Shown: positions 5,770 to 13,071 of the stretch, piece after piece
How positions within the stretch are numbered: the first letter of the stretch is position 1
Layout of the letters: every line of letters starts with the position of its first letter
Assembly (NCBI GenBank): GCA_947085825.1
Contig: CAMTXX010000028.1
Coordinates: forward strand, 1 to 19,714
Length of the DNA stretch: 19,714 nt
Direction: 5' to 3'
DNA from: JAOUFP01 sp947085825
GTDB taxonomy: Bacteria > Nitrospirota > Thermodesulfovibrionia > Thermodesulfovibrionales > UBA6898
Program-made: the position numbers and the translations under genes
The notes under the pieces: generated by a model
The model's input: only the letters and a program-made list of their open reading frames with translations
What the model was told of the DNA's origin: nothing
Database searches by the model: none

Positions 5770-6396
5770 CTATTTAGAATAAAGCTCAACGATAAGCTGT
5801 TCCTGAACTGTCAGTTGAATATCCTCTCTCGCCGGCATCTGCAGAACCTTTCCTTTGTAATTCTTTGTATCCAGTTCAAGCCAGGAAGGGACCCCTCTGT
5901 GCTCAATCTTCGCTAAGCTGTCATTGACAATCGCCAACTCACGGCTTGCCTCTCTGAGTTCAACAACATCGCCGGCACGCAGGCGATAAGAAGGAATGTT
6001 CACCTTTTTGCCGTTTACCAGAAAATGCCCATGGGTTACGAGTTGTCTTGCGCTTATACGGTTAGGAGCAAAACCGATTCTGCAGGCGACATTGTCAAGA
6101 CGTGTCTCCAGAAGCTGCAAAAGTACTTCACCGGTAACGCCTTTTGTGCCGGCCGCCTTTTTAAAGTATATTCTGAACTGTTTTTCGAGTACGCCGTATA
6201 TTCTCCTTACCTTCTGTTTTTCCCTCAACTGGATCCCGTAATCGGATAATTTCGTTCTCCGTTGTCCGTGCTGTCCGGGAGCATACTGCCTTCTTTCAAC
6301 AGCACACTTCTCTGTAAAACATCTGTCACCCTTCAAAAAGAGTTTTTCAGACTCCCTGCGGCATAATCTGCATAATGCTCCTGTATATCGTGCCAA
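5770..6396 (-). CDS. rpsD: 30S ribosomal protein uS4 (zinc-binding form)
   Basis: The protein has 208 residues beginning (M)ARYTGALCRLC, the usual uS4 start. The start codon is TTG at 6396, preceded by GGAGGAGGG and one nucleotide past the rpsK stop; the frame is open further upstream but that part overlaps rpsK. Four cysteines (C9, C12, C26, C31) mark the zinc-binding C+ form. An S4 RNA-binding domain (about 95-160) includes RLDNVACRIGFAPNRISARQ. uS4 is a primary 16S rRNA binder nucleating 30S assembly and, in E. coli, the translational repressor of the alpha operon. The ending QLIVELYSK is typical. Confidence 0.97.
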   Translation of the reverse strand: MARYTGALCRLCRRESEKLFLKGDRCFTEKCAVERRQYAPGQHGQRRTKLSDYGIQLREKQKVRRIYGVLEKQFRIYFKKAAGTKGVTGEVLLQLLETRLDNVACRIGFAPNRISARQLVTHGHFLVNGKKVNIPSYRLRAGDVVELREASRELAIVNDSLAKIEHRGVPSWLELDTKNYKGKVLQMPAREDIQLTVQEQLIVELYSK

Positions 6397-6397
6397 T

Positions 6398-6784
6398 TTA
6401 CACCCTCCTCCTCTTCGGCGGTCTGCAACCATTATGCGGCACAGGCGTCACGTCTTTTATCAGATTTATATCCAGGCCTGCAGCCTGAAGGGCCCTGATG
6501 GCAGACTCGCGTCCTGAGCCAGGCCCCTTAACGTAAACATCTACCTGTTTCATCCCGAAATCCACTGCTTTTTTTGCAGCTGCTTCTGCCGCAAGTTGTG
6601 CCGCATACGGCGTGCCTTTTCGCGAACCTTTAAATCCCATATTGCCGGCGCTTGCCCATGTAACAACACCTCCTGCGGGATCGGTTATAGTCACGATTGT
6701 ATTGTTGAAAGTTGCCTGAATGTAGGCAGCTCCGGAATAAATATTCTTTTTGTCTTTCTTGACCCCTTTTTTCCTCTGAGCCAT
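6398..6784 (-). CDS. rpsK: 30S ribosomal protein uS11
   Basis: The protein has 128 residues with the conserved uS11 core (IQATFNNTIVTITD, GNMGFKGSRKGTPYAAQ, GPGSGRESAIRAL) and the invariant C-terminus THR/PVPHNGCRPPKRRRV type, here DVTPVPHNGCRPPKRRRV. It forms part of the 30S platform and contacts the mRNA exit region near the E site. The ATG at 6784 follows AAGGAGG at good spacing, 3 nt after the rpsM stop. The basic 15-residue N-terminus (MAQRKKGVKKDKKN) is normal for the family. Confidence 0.97.
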   Translation of the reverse strand: MAQRKKGVKKDKKNIYSGAAYIQATFNNTIVTITDPAGGVVTWASAGNMGFKGSRKGTPYAAQLAAEAAAKKAVDFGMKQVDVYVKGPGSGRESAIRALQAAGLDINLIKDVTPVPHNGCRPPKRRRV

Positions 6785-6787
6785 TAA

Positions 6788-7162
6788 CTATGCCTCCTTC
6801 TTCTTGCCGACAACAGCTTTTCTCGGACCTTTTCGGGTGCGGGCATTTGTCTTTGTCCGCTGACCCCTCAGAGGCAAACCGGACCTGTGTCTCAGTCCCC
6901 TGTAACAACCGATATCTGTAAGCCTTTTAATGCTCATCGATACCTCACGCTTTAAATCCCCTTCAACCTTGAAGTCTTTCTCCAGCAAAGCCCTGATCTT
7001 CACGCCATCTTCGTCCTTGAGGTCTTTCACCCGGATATCAGGGTTTACATTGGCCTGTTGGAGTATCTTTTTAGAGACTGCTCTTCCAACCCCGAAAATT
7101 CGGGTAAGCCCTATTTCTATCCGTTCATTTTTTGGCAGATCAACTCCTGCAATTCTAGCCAT
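6788..7162 (-). CDS. rpsM: 30S ribosomal protein uS13
   Basis: The 124-residue protein starts MARIAGVDLPKNERIEIGLTRI, the canonical uS13 N-terminus. It carries the helix-two-turn-helix region (YRGLRHRSGLPLRGQRTKTN) and a basic C-terminal tail that reaches tRNA in the P site. It sits in the head of the 30S subunit and contacts uL5 across the subunit bridge. The ATG at 7162 has a GGAGAA Shine-Dalgarno. The 85-nt spacer upstream is unusually structured. In E. coli the alpha-operon leader bound by S4 lies directly before this gene, so the position is suggestive. Confidence 0.97.
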   Translation of the reverse strand: MARIAGVDLPKNERIEIGLTRIFGVGRAVSKKILQQANVNPDIRVKDLKDEDGVKIRALLEKDFKVEGDLKREVSMSIKRLTDIGCYRGLRHRSGLPLRGQRTKTNARTRKGPRKAVVGKKKEA

Positions 7163-7170
7163 ATATTCTC

Positions 7171-7247
7171 CTTTTCAGTGTCCGTGTTCAGTGCCAGTGT
7201 CAGTAACACCTTCAGTCCGACACTGTTCACTGTCACTTATCACTCTA
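7171..7247 (-). repeat. Repeat-rich, structured spacer between rpmJ and rpsM
   Basis: This spacer is built from many short ACTG/AGTG units, seen on the minus strand as GTGACA, GTGAACA, CACTGAACA and CACTGAA. CAGTGTC (7195-7201) and GACACTG (7219-7225) form a perfect 7-bp inverted repeat with a 17-nt loop, extendable by GTG/CAC (7191-7193, 7228-7230). The rest of the cluster has no spacer like it. It may be a degenerate minisatellite or a regulatory leader for the alpha segment. Confidence 0.5.
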
Positions 7248-7361
7248 TTATCCCTGGCGCTGCTTATGTCTGGGGTTATCACAGATGATCCTGATAACGC
7301 CTTTTCTCTTTATTACCCTGCATTTGGTACATATTGGTTTTACTGATGAACGAACCTTCAT
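7248..7361 (-). CDS. rpmJ: 50S ribosomal protein bL36 (zinc-binding form)
   Basis: This 37-residue gene encodes MKVRSSVKPICTKC at the start and DNPRHKQRQG at the end, the standard bL36. C11, C14, C27 and H32 give the zinc-binding CCCH ribbon of the C+ form. It binds 23S rRNA near the base of the L7/L12 stalk. It lies 22 nt downstream of infA, the usual order (infA, rpmJ, rpsM). The ATG at 7361 is preceded by GGAG. Confidence 0.97.
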   Translation of the reverse strand: MKVRSSVKPICTKCRVIKRKGVIRIICDNPRHKQRQG

Positions 7362-7383
7362 AATTTCTCCTTAGCTGAGAAGC

Positions 7384-7602
7384 TTATTTAAATCTGTATG
7401 TTATTCTTCCCTTGGTCAGATCATAGGGGGAAAGCTCCATCGTCACCTTGTCACCCGGTAAAATTTTAATAAAATGCATCCTCATCTTCCCGGATACATA
7501 CGCCAGAATCACCTGACCATTTTCCAGTTCAACCCTGAACATGGCATTCGGCAAGGTCTCAATAATCGTTCCCTGGACTTCTATGTTGTCTTCTTTTGCC
7601 AT
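7384..7602 (-). CDS. infA: Translation initiation factor IF-1
   Basis: The 72-residue protein is a single S1-like OB domain with the typical IF-1 sequence (MAKEDNIEVQGTI, LENGQVILAYVSGKMRMHF, ILPGDKVTMELSPYDLTKGR). It binds the 30S A site during initiation. The ATG at 7602 is 6 nt after the map stop and has no visible Shine-Dalgarno, so initiation probably depends on ribosomes finishing map. That is unusual among the well-marked neighbours. Confidence 0.97.
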   Translation of the reverse strand: MAKEDNIEVQGTIIETLPNAMFRVELENGQVILAYVSGKMRMHFIKILPGDKVTMELSPYDLTKGRITYRFK

Positions 7603-7608
7603 GAAACG

Positions 7609-8373
7609 TTAATTATAAATTTTCTGATTGGATTTAGTCAAGATTTTTGGCCTCCCTGATGTTACCAAAACTGTATGCTCGAAATGAGCGGATTTTTTGC
7701 CGTCAATTGTCACTGCTGTCCAGCCATCTCCCAATACCCTTACCTCGTAAGTGCCGGTATTCACCATAGGTTCTATGGCAAGGGTCATCCCCTCTTTCAG
7801 CCTCGGGCCTTTGCCTGGAGCACCATAATTGGGCACCTGAGGTTCCTCATGCAATTCTCTTCCTATTCCATGTCCGACAAATGTTCTGACGACCGTAAAA
7901 CCATTTTTTTCTGCGTGGTTCTGTATGACATGCGATATATCGCTTACACGTTTACCTTCAATAGCATTTTCTATGCCAATGGCCAGAGCTTCTTCCGTTA
8001 TGCGCAACAGGGTCGCTGTCGCAGCATCGATCTTTCCTACCGGCAGGGTAACTGCTCCATCGCCGTAAAAACCGTCACAGAAGACCCCAAGGTCTATACT
8101 AATAATATCACCATCTTTGAGCCTGCGTGAAGAAGGGATGCCGTGCACAACCTCTTCATTAACCGAGGTGCAGATGCTGGCCGGATAACCCCTGTAACCT
8201 TTAAACGCAGGCCTCCCACCGAGTGCTTTTATGCGCCCGGCAGCAAACAGTTCCAGCTCTTTCGTTGTTATTCCTGTCTGTATCATACCTTTTATTGACT
8301 CCAGAACTTCTCCGACTATGCTGCCGGCTTTTGCCATTTTCTCTATCTCTTCAGGAGATTTTAATACAATCAA
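7609..8373 (-). CDS. map: Methionine aminopeptidase, type I
   Basis: Removes the N-terminal Met of nascent proteins. With the start at the TTG at 8373 the protein has 254 residues and begins (M)IVLKSPEEIEKM, the usual type Ia start. A TTG four codons upstream is possible but less family-like. All five metal ligands are visible: D94, D105, H168, E201 and E232, plus the substrate-contacting H77 (VVHGIP). There is no N-terminal zinc-finger extension. Only a GAGAG precedes the start, so the Shine-Dalgarno is weak. The gene usually sits after adk; here it follows secY directly across an 85-nt spacer with no trace of adk. Confidence 0.95.
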   Translation of the reverse strand: MIVLKSPEEIEKMAKAGSIVGEVLESIKGMIQTGITTKELELFAAGRIKALGGRPAFKGYRGYPASICTSVNEEVVHGIPSSRRLKDGDIISIDLGVFCDGFYGDGAVTLPVGKIDAATATLLRITEEALAIGIENAIEGKRVSDISHVIQNHAEKNGFTVVRTFVGHGIGRELHEEPQVPNYGAPGKGPRLKEGMTLAIEPMVNTGTYEVRVLGDGWTAVTIDGKKSAHFEHTVLVTSGRPKILTKSNQKIYN

Positions 8374-8458
8374 GTTGTCTCTCAATCAAAAAAATTCGTT
8401 TAATGTAATGAAGTTGGACTACCATCAGATAAGGTCTGCCTTTGCAAAATACCCTGCT

Positions 8459-9766
8459 TCAGCCCCGCCGTCCTTTTATCCTGCCTTTTTTCAGAAAACC
8501 CTCGTAAGAACGAGTCACCAGATGGGACTCTACCTGAGAAACAGTATCAAGCGCAACCCCCACTGAAATCAAAAGGGACGTGCCACCGAAATAAAACGGC
8601 ACATTAAACTTTGCTATAAGAATTTCAGGTATAACGCACACTATCGCAAGATATATTGCGCCGACAAAGGTCAACCTTGAAAGCACACGATAGAGATACT
8701 CAGACGTCTTCTGTCCGGGCCTGATACCGGGAACATATCCGCCATATTTTTTCAGATTATCAGCGATATCTACGGGATTAAATACTATCGCTGTATAAAA
8801 ATATGCAAAGAAAAGGATCATGGTAACATATAAAAAAGTATAGGGCACGGTGCCCGGCGATAACTGTTGTGCTATTGACTGTACCCAGGGTATGGCAATA
8901 AACCCCGCTATCGTAGCCGGGAACATGATGATCGAAGAGGCAAATATCGGGGGAATGACCCCCGCGGTATTTATTTTTAATGGCAGATGGGTCGACTGTC
9001 CGCCGTACACCTTCTTGCCGACTACCCTCTTTGCGTACTGTACAGGAATCCTTCTCTGCCCTCTCTCAATCAGGACGATAGCGGCAATCACCGCGACCAT
9101 CATGATGGTGAGAAATACGACAAAGAATATCGATAACTCATCCGCCTGCACCAGCCTGAGCGTACTGATGACCGCAGCCGGGAATTGCGCAACAATCCCT
9201 GCAAATATAATAAGGGATATGCCGTTGCCTATTCCTCTCTCGGTAATCTGCTCACCCAGCCACATTATAAAGGCGGTGCCTGAAGTCAGTGTGATCATGG
9301 TTATCAGCTTAAAGGACAGCCCCGGGTTCTGGACAAAAAGACCGTTTTGCATAGTCTCAATGCCTGCTGCTATACCGAAAGACTGTATCAAGGCTATGCC
9401 GATAGTCCCGTAGCGTGTATACTTGGTGATCTTCTTTCTGCCGGCCTCCCCTTCTTTTGCGAGCTTCCCGATCGCAGGAATGACCACAGTAAGCAACTGC
9501 ATGATAATTGAGGCGCTGATATAAGGCATAATGCCGAGGGCGAATATTGCAACCCTTGACAGAGCGCCGCCGGAGAACATATCGAAAAACATCATGAAAT
9601 TCCCGGCCTGTTCATTCAAAAACCTGCTCAGCTCCTGTCCATTTATACCTGGCGTAGGGATATGGCAGCCTATGCGATAGACTACCAGAAGGGCAAGCGT
9701 AAAAAAGATGCGGTTTTTAAGCTCTTCTATCTTGAATATATTCTGGACGTTTGCAAGAAGCCCCAA
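8459..9766 (-). CDS. secY: Preprotein translocase subunit SecY
   Basis: The 435-residue protein has about ten membrane helices and both SecY signatures: GGALSRVAIFALGIMPYIS (about 66-84) and GEQITERGIGNGIS (about 171-184). The cytosolic loop with RRIPVQYAKRVVG and the C-terminal GFLKKGRIKGRRG tail are standard. It forms the protein-conducting channel with SecE and SecG in the inner membrane. It starts with TTG at 9766, one nucleotide after the rplO stop, with GAGGT upstream within the end of rplO. Confidence 0.97.
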   Translation of the reverse strand: MGLLANVQNIFKIEELKNRIFFTLALLVVYRIGCHIPTPGINGQELSRFLNEQAGNFMMFFDMFSGGALSRVAIFALGIMPYISASIIMQLLTVVIPAIGKLAKEGEAGRKKITKYTRYGTIGIALIQSFGIAAGIETMQNGLFVQNPGLSFKLITMITLTSGTAFIMWLGEQITERGIGNGISLIIFAGIVAQFPAAVISTLRLVQADELSIFFVVFLTIMMVAVIAAIVLIERGQRRIPVQYAKRVVGKKVYGGQSTHLPLKINTAGVIPPIFASSIIMFPATIAGFIAIPWVQSIAQQLSPGTVPYTFLYVTMILFFAYFYTAIVFNPVDIADNLKKYGGYVPGIRPGQKTSEYLYRVLSRLTFVGAIYLAIVCVIPEILIAKFNVPFYFGGTSLLISVGVALDTVSQVESHLVTRSYEGFLKKGRIKGRRG

Positions 9767-9767
9767 G

Positions 9768-10208
9768 CTATATTACCTCTGTCTTTCCGCCGGCTGCCTC
9801 TATTTTGGCAGCAGCAGAAACACTAAACGCATGGGCCTTTATAGTAACAGGCCTCTGGATACTTCCTTTGGCAAGCACCTTAAGCCCGTCTTTAGCTTTT
9901 CCAATGATGCCTTTTTTGATAAGCAGTTCAGGAGTTATAACAGCATCATCCCCAAGAGCATCAATGACATTAAGATTGACGATAGCAAATTCCTTTTTAA
10001 AAATATTTATAAAGCCTCTTTTGGGAACTCTTCTTTGCAAAGGCATCTGGCCGCCTTCAAACCCGGCGCCTTTTGTTCCGCCGGATCTGGCCTTCTGTCC
10101 CTTATGTCCTTTACACGATGTCTTTCCGTGACCGGACCCAACTCCCCTTCCAACTCTTTTTCTGTTCTTTGTGCTGCCTTCAGCAGGCCTTATATCCTCA
10201 ATCCTCAT
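9768..10208 (-). CDS. rplO: 50S ribosomal protein uL15
   Basis: The protein has 146 residues starting MRIEDIRPAEGSTKNRKRVGRG, the usual uL15 start with a glycine-rich, basic N-terminal arm (GRGVGSGHGKTSCKGHKGQK). The arm threads into 23S rRNA, and the C-terminal globular domain follows. The ATG at 10208 lies 13 nt from GGAGG, rather far. A TTG at 10220 lies almost on the Shine-Dalgarno and is less likely, so the ATG was chosen on family match. Confidence 0.96.
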   Translation of the reverse strand: MRIEDIRPAEGSTKNRKRVGRGVGSGHGKTSCKGHKGQKARSGGTKGAGFEGGQMPLQRRVPKRGFINIFKKEFAIVNLNVIDALGDDAVITPELLIKKGIIGKAKDGLKVLAKGSIQRPVTIKAHAFSVSAAAKIEAAGGKTEVI

Positions 10209-10229
10209 AGTAAAAGTCAAACCTCCAGA

Positions 10230-10409
10230 CTATTCGTCTACCTTTTCAAAAGATACAAGGTGAGACACCTTGTTAACCATGCCCATGGTCGCCTTGTTGT
10301 CCGCTTTCTTCACTGTGCCGCCGATTTTCTTCAACCCCAGGGCCTGTAAAATTTTCTCCTGTTTCGGAGTTATCCCTATATAACTTCTTTTGAGAACTAT
10401 TTTAATCAT
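10230..10409 (-). CDS. rpmD: 50S ribosomal protein uL30
   Basis: This 59-residue gene encodes MIKIVLKRSYIGITPKQ and continues with LGLKKIGGTVKKADN and GMVNKVSHLV, the standard uL30 fold with no extension. It binds 23S rRNA on the 50S surface. The ATG abuts the rpsE stop (TAAATG), so translation is probably coupled. It is slightly under 60 codons and easily missed. Order rpsE, rpmD, rplO is canonical. Confidence 0.97.
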   Translation of the reverse strand: MIKIVLKRSYIGITPKQEKILQALGLKKIGGTVKKADNKATMGMVNKVSHLVSFEKVDE

Positions 10410-10919
10410 TTAGCTGACAGCCTCCTGAGTTTCTTCCTCTCCCCTGCCCCTGAGTTTTATAACAAAATCAGGGTCCTTCAAATTGGTCAGACCGTTGACC
10501 GTCGCCTTTACAGAATTATAAGGATTATGGCTGCCCAGACATTTTGCGACAATGTCCTGTATGCCCGAAACTTCCAGAATTGCCCTAACAGCTCCGCCGG
10601 CGATCAGACCGGTCCCTTTCTGCGCAGGATTCATAACAACCGAACCGGAACCAAATCTCCCGACAATCCTGTGAGGAATTGTCCCCTCTTTTAAAGGAAA
10701 TTTCAAAAGGGACTTCTTTGCCTGCTCCACCGCTTTTTTGATCGCATCAGGGACTTCTGCCGCCTTCCCCTTGCCAATCCCCACAACGCCTTCTCCATCT
10801 CCAACAACAACCAGCGCTGCAAAGGAAAACCTTCTGCCGCCCTTTACAACCTTGGCCACTCTATTTATAAATACGACTTTGTCTTTGAGATTCAGTCCTT
10901 CCGGGTCAATCCTTCCCAC
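10410..10919 (-). CDS. rpsE: 30S ribosomal protein uS5
   Basis: The protein has 169 residues beginning (M)GRIDPEGLNLKDKVVFINRV. The GTG at 10919 was chosen because GGAGGT lies 4 nt upstream; a TTG at 10934 would place the Shine-Dalgarno inside the gene. It contains the dsRBD-like N-terminal domain (VAKVVKGGRRFSFAALVVVG) and the C-terminal domain with GSGSVVMNPAQKGTGLIAGG. uS5 shapes the mRNA entry tunnel and decoding accuracy. Confidence 0.96.
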   Translation of the reverse strand: MGRIDPEGLNLKDKVVFINRVAKVVKGGRRFSFAALVVVGDGEGVVGIGKGKAAEVPDAIKKAVEQAKKSLLKFPLKEGTIPHRIVGRFGSGSVVMNPAQKGTGLIAGGAVRAILEVSGIQDIVAKCLGSHNPYNSVKATVNGLTNLKDPDFVIKLRGRGEEETQEAVS

Positions 10920-10948
10920 CTTACCTCCTTGCAACTTTTTCGATCATA

Positions 10949-11311
10949 TTAAAATTCCAAACCAGCTTCACGTGCTGCCTCAGCCAATGCCTTTACTCTT
11001 CCATGATAAAGGTATCCGCCTCTATCGAACACTATCTTCTTTATGCCTTTCTCCTGTGCCCTGTTCGCCAGCAGCCCGCCGACCTCTTTTGCCGTAGCAA
11101 TATTCCCTTTATGCTGCTTCAGTTCTTTAATGGGACTGTCAATGCTTGAAGCTGAAATCAAGGTAACACCTTTGACGTCATCAATAATCTGGGCATATAT
11201 ATGGTTAAGACTCCTGTAAACAGAAAGCCTCAGCCTTGCCTGTGTTCCTGCCACTTTTTTTCTTATTCGTTTGTGGCGTTTTTTCCTGTTGTCTTCCCTG
11301 CTCTTAACCAA
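10949..11311 (-). CDS. rplR: 50S ribosomal protein uL18
   Basis: The protein has 120 residues with the start at TTG 11311, 5 nt after GGAGG, giving (M)VKSREDNRKKRHKRIRKKV; an upstream ATG (11329) would read through the Shine-Dalgarno. Motifs include RLSVYRSLNHIYAQIIDD and FDRGGYLYHGRVKALAEAAREAGLEF. uL18 binds 5S rRNA with uL5 in the central protuberance. Its start lies 50 nt beyond the rplF stop, a gap containing a small GC hairpin. Confidence 0.95.
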   Translation of the reverse strand: MVKSREDNRKKRHKRIRKKVAGTQARLRLSVYRSLNHIYAQIIDDVKGVTLISASSIDSPIKELKQHKGNIATAKEVGGLLANRAQEKGIKKIVFDRGGYLYHGRVKALAEAAREAGLEF

Positions 11312-11339
11312 AATAGCCTCCTGCAACATTTCTACAATC

Positions 11340-11358
11340 AGGGCGTATGTACCGCCCT
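11340..11358 (-). other. Small hairpin in the rplF-rplR spacer
   Basis: AGGGCG (11340-11345) and CGCCCT (11353-11358) can form a 6-bp GC-rich stem with a 7-nt loop, just after the rplF stop codon. There is no T-run. It could stabilise or process the message, or arise by chance. Confidence 0.3.
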
Positions 11359-11361
11359 ATA

Positions 11362-11904
11362 CTATTTTTTGCCTGTTTTCCCTACTTTAAGCTTCATTCT
11401 CTGGCCTGCAAATCTTACGCCCTTGCCTTTATAGATATCCGGTTTTCTGACTGCCTTCAGATTAGCTGCTATCTGCCCTATCTTCTGTTTATCTATTCCA
11501 GTTAAAGTAATCTGCGTCTGCTTCTGATCAGCGGCCGCGGTTATGCCCTCGGGAAGATTAAACTCGACCTGATGGGAAAATCCGAGCGACATGACTATCC
11601 TGCTTCCCTGTACCTGTGCCCTGTAACCCACTCCGACAATGTCCAAAACCCTCTGATATCCTGTTGTAACACCAGTGACCATATTTGCGATAAGATTCCT
11701 GCTCAGACCGTGAAGCGCCCTGTTTTTCTTTAAATCATTTTCTCTTTCAACAAGGACCTTGTTTTCAGCGACAGAGGCTTTAGCGCCTGACGGCAGACTC
11801 CATTGCAACTCACCCTTCGGCCCCTTTATCTTTATCGTATTGTCCAGGAGCTTGACGTCAACTCCGGCTGGAATTTCTATTGGTTTCTTCCCGATTCTCG
11901 ACAT
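11362..11904 (-). CDS. rplF: 50S ribosomal protein uL6
   Basis: The 180-residue protein starts MSRIGKKPIEIPAGV and shows the two duplicated uL6 domains. The second holds VGVGYRAQVQG, LGFSHQVEFNLPEGI and the signature KPDIYKGKGVRFAGQ. It lies near the sarcin-ricin loop and factor-binding site. The ATG at 11904 has a GGAGAAGCAGG Shine-Dalgarno region 12 nt after the rpsH stop. Confidence 0.97.
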   Translation of the reverse strand: MSRIGKKPIEIPAGVDVKLLDNTIKIKGPKGELQWSLPSGAKASVAENKVLVERENDLKKNRALHGLSRNLIANMVTGVTTGYQRVLDIVGVGYRAQVQGSRIVMSLGFSHQVEFNLPEGITAAADQKQTQITLTGIDKQKIGQIAANLKAVRKPDIYKGKGVRFAGQRMKLKVGKTGKK

Positions 11905-11916
11905 CCTGCTTCTCCT

Positions 11917-12312
11917 TTACCAAATATGGCAGAGAACTTCTCCGCCAACTTTATCCCGCCGACACGCCTTACCGGTTAGAATCCCCTTTGAAGTGGTAAG
12001 TATGGAAATACCAACTCCGCCCATGACAGTCGGGACAACCTCACTATTGACATATACCCTTCTGCCGGGCTTGCTGATCCTCTTCAGCCCGGAAATGATG
12101 GGCTGACTGTCCGGCGCGTACTTGAGAGTAATCCTCAATATGCCCTGTTTTTTGTCTTTCAGTATCTTATATGCCCGGATAAAGCCTTCTTCTTTTAAAA
12201 TCTTTGCTATATCGAGCTTCATCCTGGACGCAGGGATATCCACTTTTTCTGCCTTTATAAGGACAGCATTTCTGATTCTTGTAAGCATATCTGCTATTGG
12301 GTCAGTTAACAT
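11917..12312 (-). CDS. rpsH: 30S ribosomal protein uS8
   Basis: The protein has 131 residues from ATG 12312 (MLTDPIADMLTRIRNA); a TTG one codon upstream is less likely. The C-terminal half includes RRVYVNSEVVPTVMGGVGISILTTSKG, split here only for clarity, and ends GGEVLCHIW as expected. uS8 binds the central domain of 16S rRNA and in E. coli represses the spc operon by binding its mRNA near rplE. GAGGTG precedes the start, 9 nt beyond the rpsN stop. Confidence 0.97.
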   Translation of the reverse strand: MLTDPIADMLTRIRNAVLIKAEKVDIPASRMKLDIAKILKEEGFIRAYKILKDKKQGILRITLKYAPDSQPIISGLKRISKPGRRVYVNSEVVPTVMGGVGISILTTSKGILTGKACRRDKVGGEVLCHIW

Positions 12313-12321
12313 CAATCACCT

Positions 12322-12507
12322 CTACCAACTTGATTTTGACACCCCGGGTATCTGCCCGCGGAGAGCGAAGGTCCTGAAGCATATTCTGCATATGCCGAAC
12401 TTTCTGAGATAGCCTCTCGGCCTGCCGCATACTTTACATCTGTTATGTACCCTGACACTGAATTTCGGCGGCCTTTTTGCCTTTTCTATCATGCACGTCT
12501 TTGCCAT
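12322..12507 (-). CDS. rpsN: 30S ribosomal protein uS14, zinc-binding type Z
   Basis: At 61 residues this is the short type Z uS14. C24, C27, C40 and C43 form the zinc site (CKVCG and CRICF), and the protein ends GQIPGVSKSSW. The longer cysteine-free form of about 100 residues found in E. coli is absent here. It helps assemble the 30S head. AGAGGT precedes the ATG. Confidence 0.97.
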   Translation of the reverse strand: MAKTCMIEKAKRPPKFSVRVHNRCKVCGRPRGYLRKFGICRICFRTFALRGQIPGVSKSSW

Positions 12508-12522
12508 TTTTAAAATACCTCT

Positions 12523-13071
12523 CTAATTTCTAAAAGGAATGCCGAGCATACGCAAAAGCGCTTTGCTCTCTTTGTCGGTCCCTGCTGATGTACACATAAC
12601 AATGTCAAGTCCGTGCACCATCTCGACCTTGTCATAATCTATTTCCGGAAAAATGAATTGCTCTCTGATGCCAAGGGCATAATTTCCCCTGCCGTCAAAC
12701 GACTTGCCGGAAATCCCCCTGAAGTCCCTGATGCCCGGCAAGGCAACACTTATAAGCCTGTCGAGGAATTCGTACATTGTGTTGCCCCTAAGGGTGACCT
12801 TGCATCCTATGGGCATCCCCTGTCTCAGCTTAAACGTTGCGATCGACTTCTTTGCCTTGGTAACAACAGACTTCTGGCCTGTAATTGCGGCCAGTTCTTT
12901 CTGAGCTGCATCAAGAAGCTTGATGTTCTGAATAGCCTCGCCAAGCCCGACATTCAGCACCACCTTCTGTATTTTCGGCACCTGCATGACATTCTTGTAC
13001 GAGAACTCTTTCATCATTGCAGGTATAATCTCTTTTATGTATTTTTCTTTCAGTCTTGGAGTCATTATCAA
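12523..13071 (-). CDS. rplE: 50S ribosomal protein uL5
   Basis: The protein has 180-182 residues with typical motifs VPKIQKVVLNVGLGEA, CKVTLRGNTMYEFLDRL, RDFRGISGKSFDGRGNY and GLDIVMCTSAGTDKE. It binds 5S rRNA and forms the bridge to uS13. Two starts are possible. TTG at 13071 overlaps the rplX stop as TTGA and lies about 7 nt after AAGGAGGT. ATG at 13065 gives the more usual MTPRLKEKY N-terminus but lies 13 nt away. I list the TTG on ribosome-binding-site evidence. Confidence 0.94.
   Translation of the reverse strand: MIMTPRLKEKYIKEIIPAMMKEFSYKNVMQVPKIQKVVLNVGLGEAIQNIKLLDAAQKELAAITGQKSVVTKAKKSIATFKLRQGMPIGCKVTLRGNTMYEFLDRLISVALPGIRDFRGISGKSFDGRGNYALGIREQFIFPEIDYDKVEMVHGLDIVMCTSAGTDKESKALLRMLGIPFRN

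Noticed and set aside
8386..8400. Run of seven T residues on the minus strand before map, as a secY terminator
   Set aside because: No stable stem precedes it, and termination here would cut off essential downstream genes.
8850..9413. 187-codon plus-strand frame
   Set aside because: It lies antisense inside secY; the Ile/Met/Thr-rich product mirrors codons of membrane helices and has no Shine-Dalgarno.
9708..10349. 213-codon plus-strand frame
   Set aside because: Antisense across rplO, rpmD and the secY start; no family resemblance.
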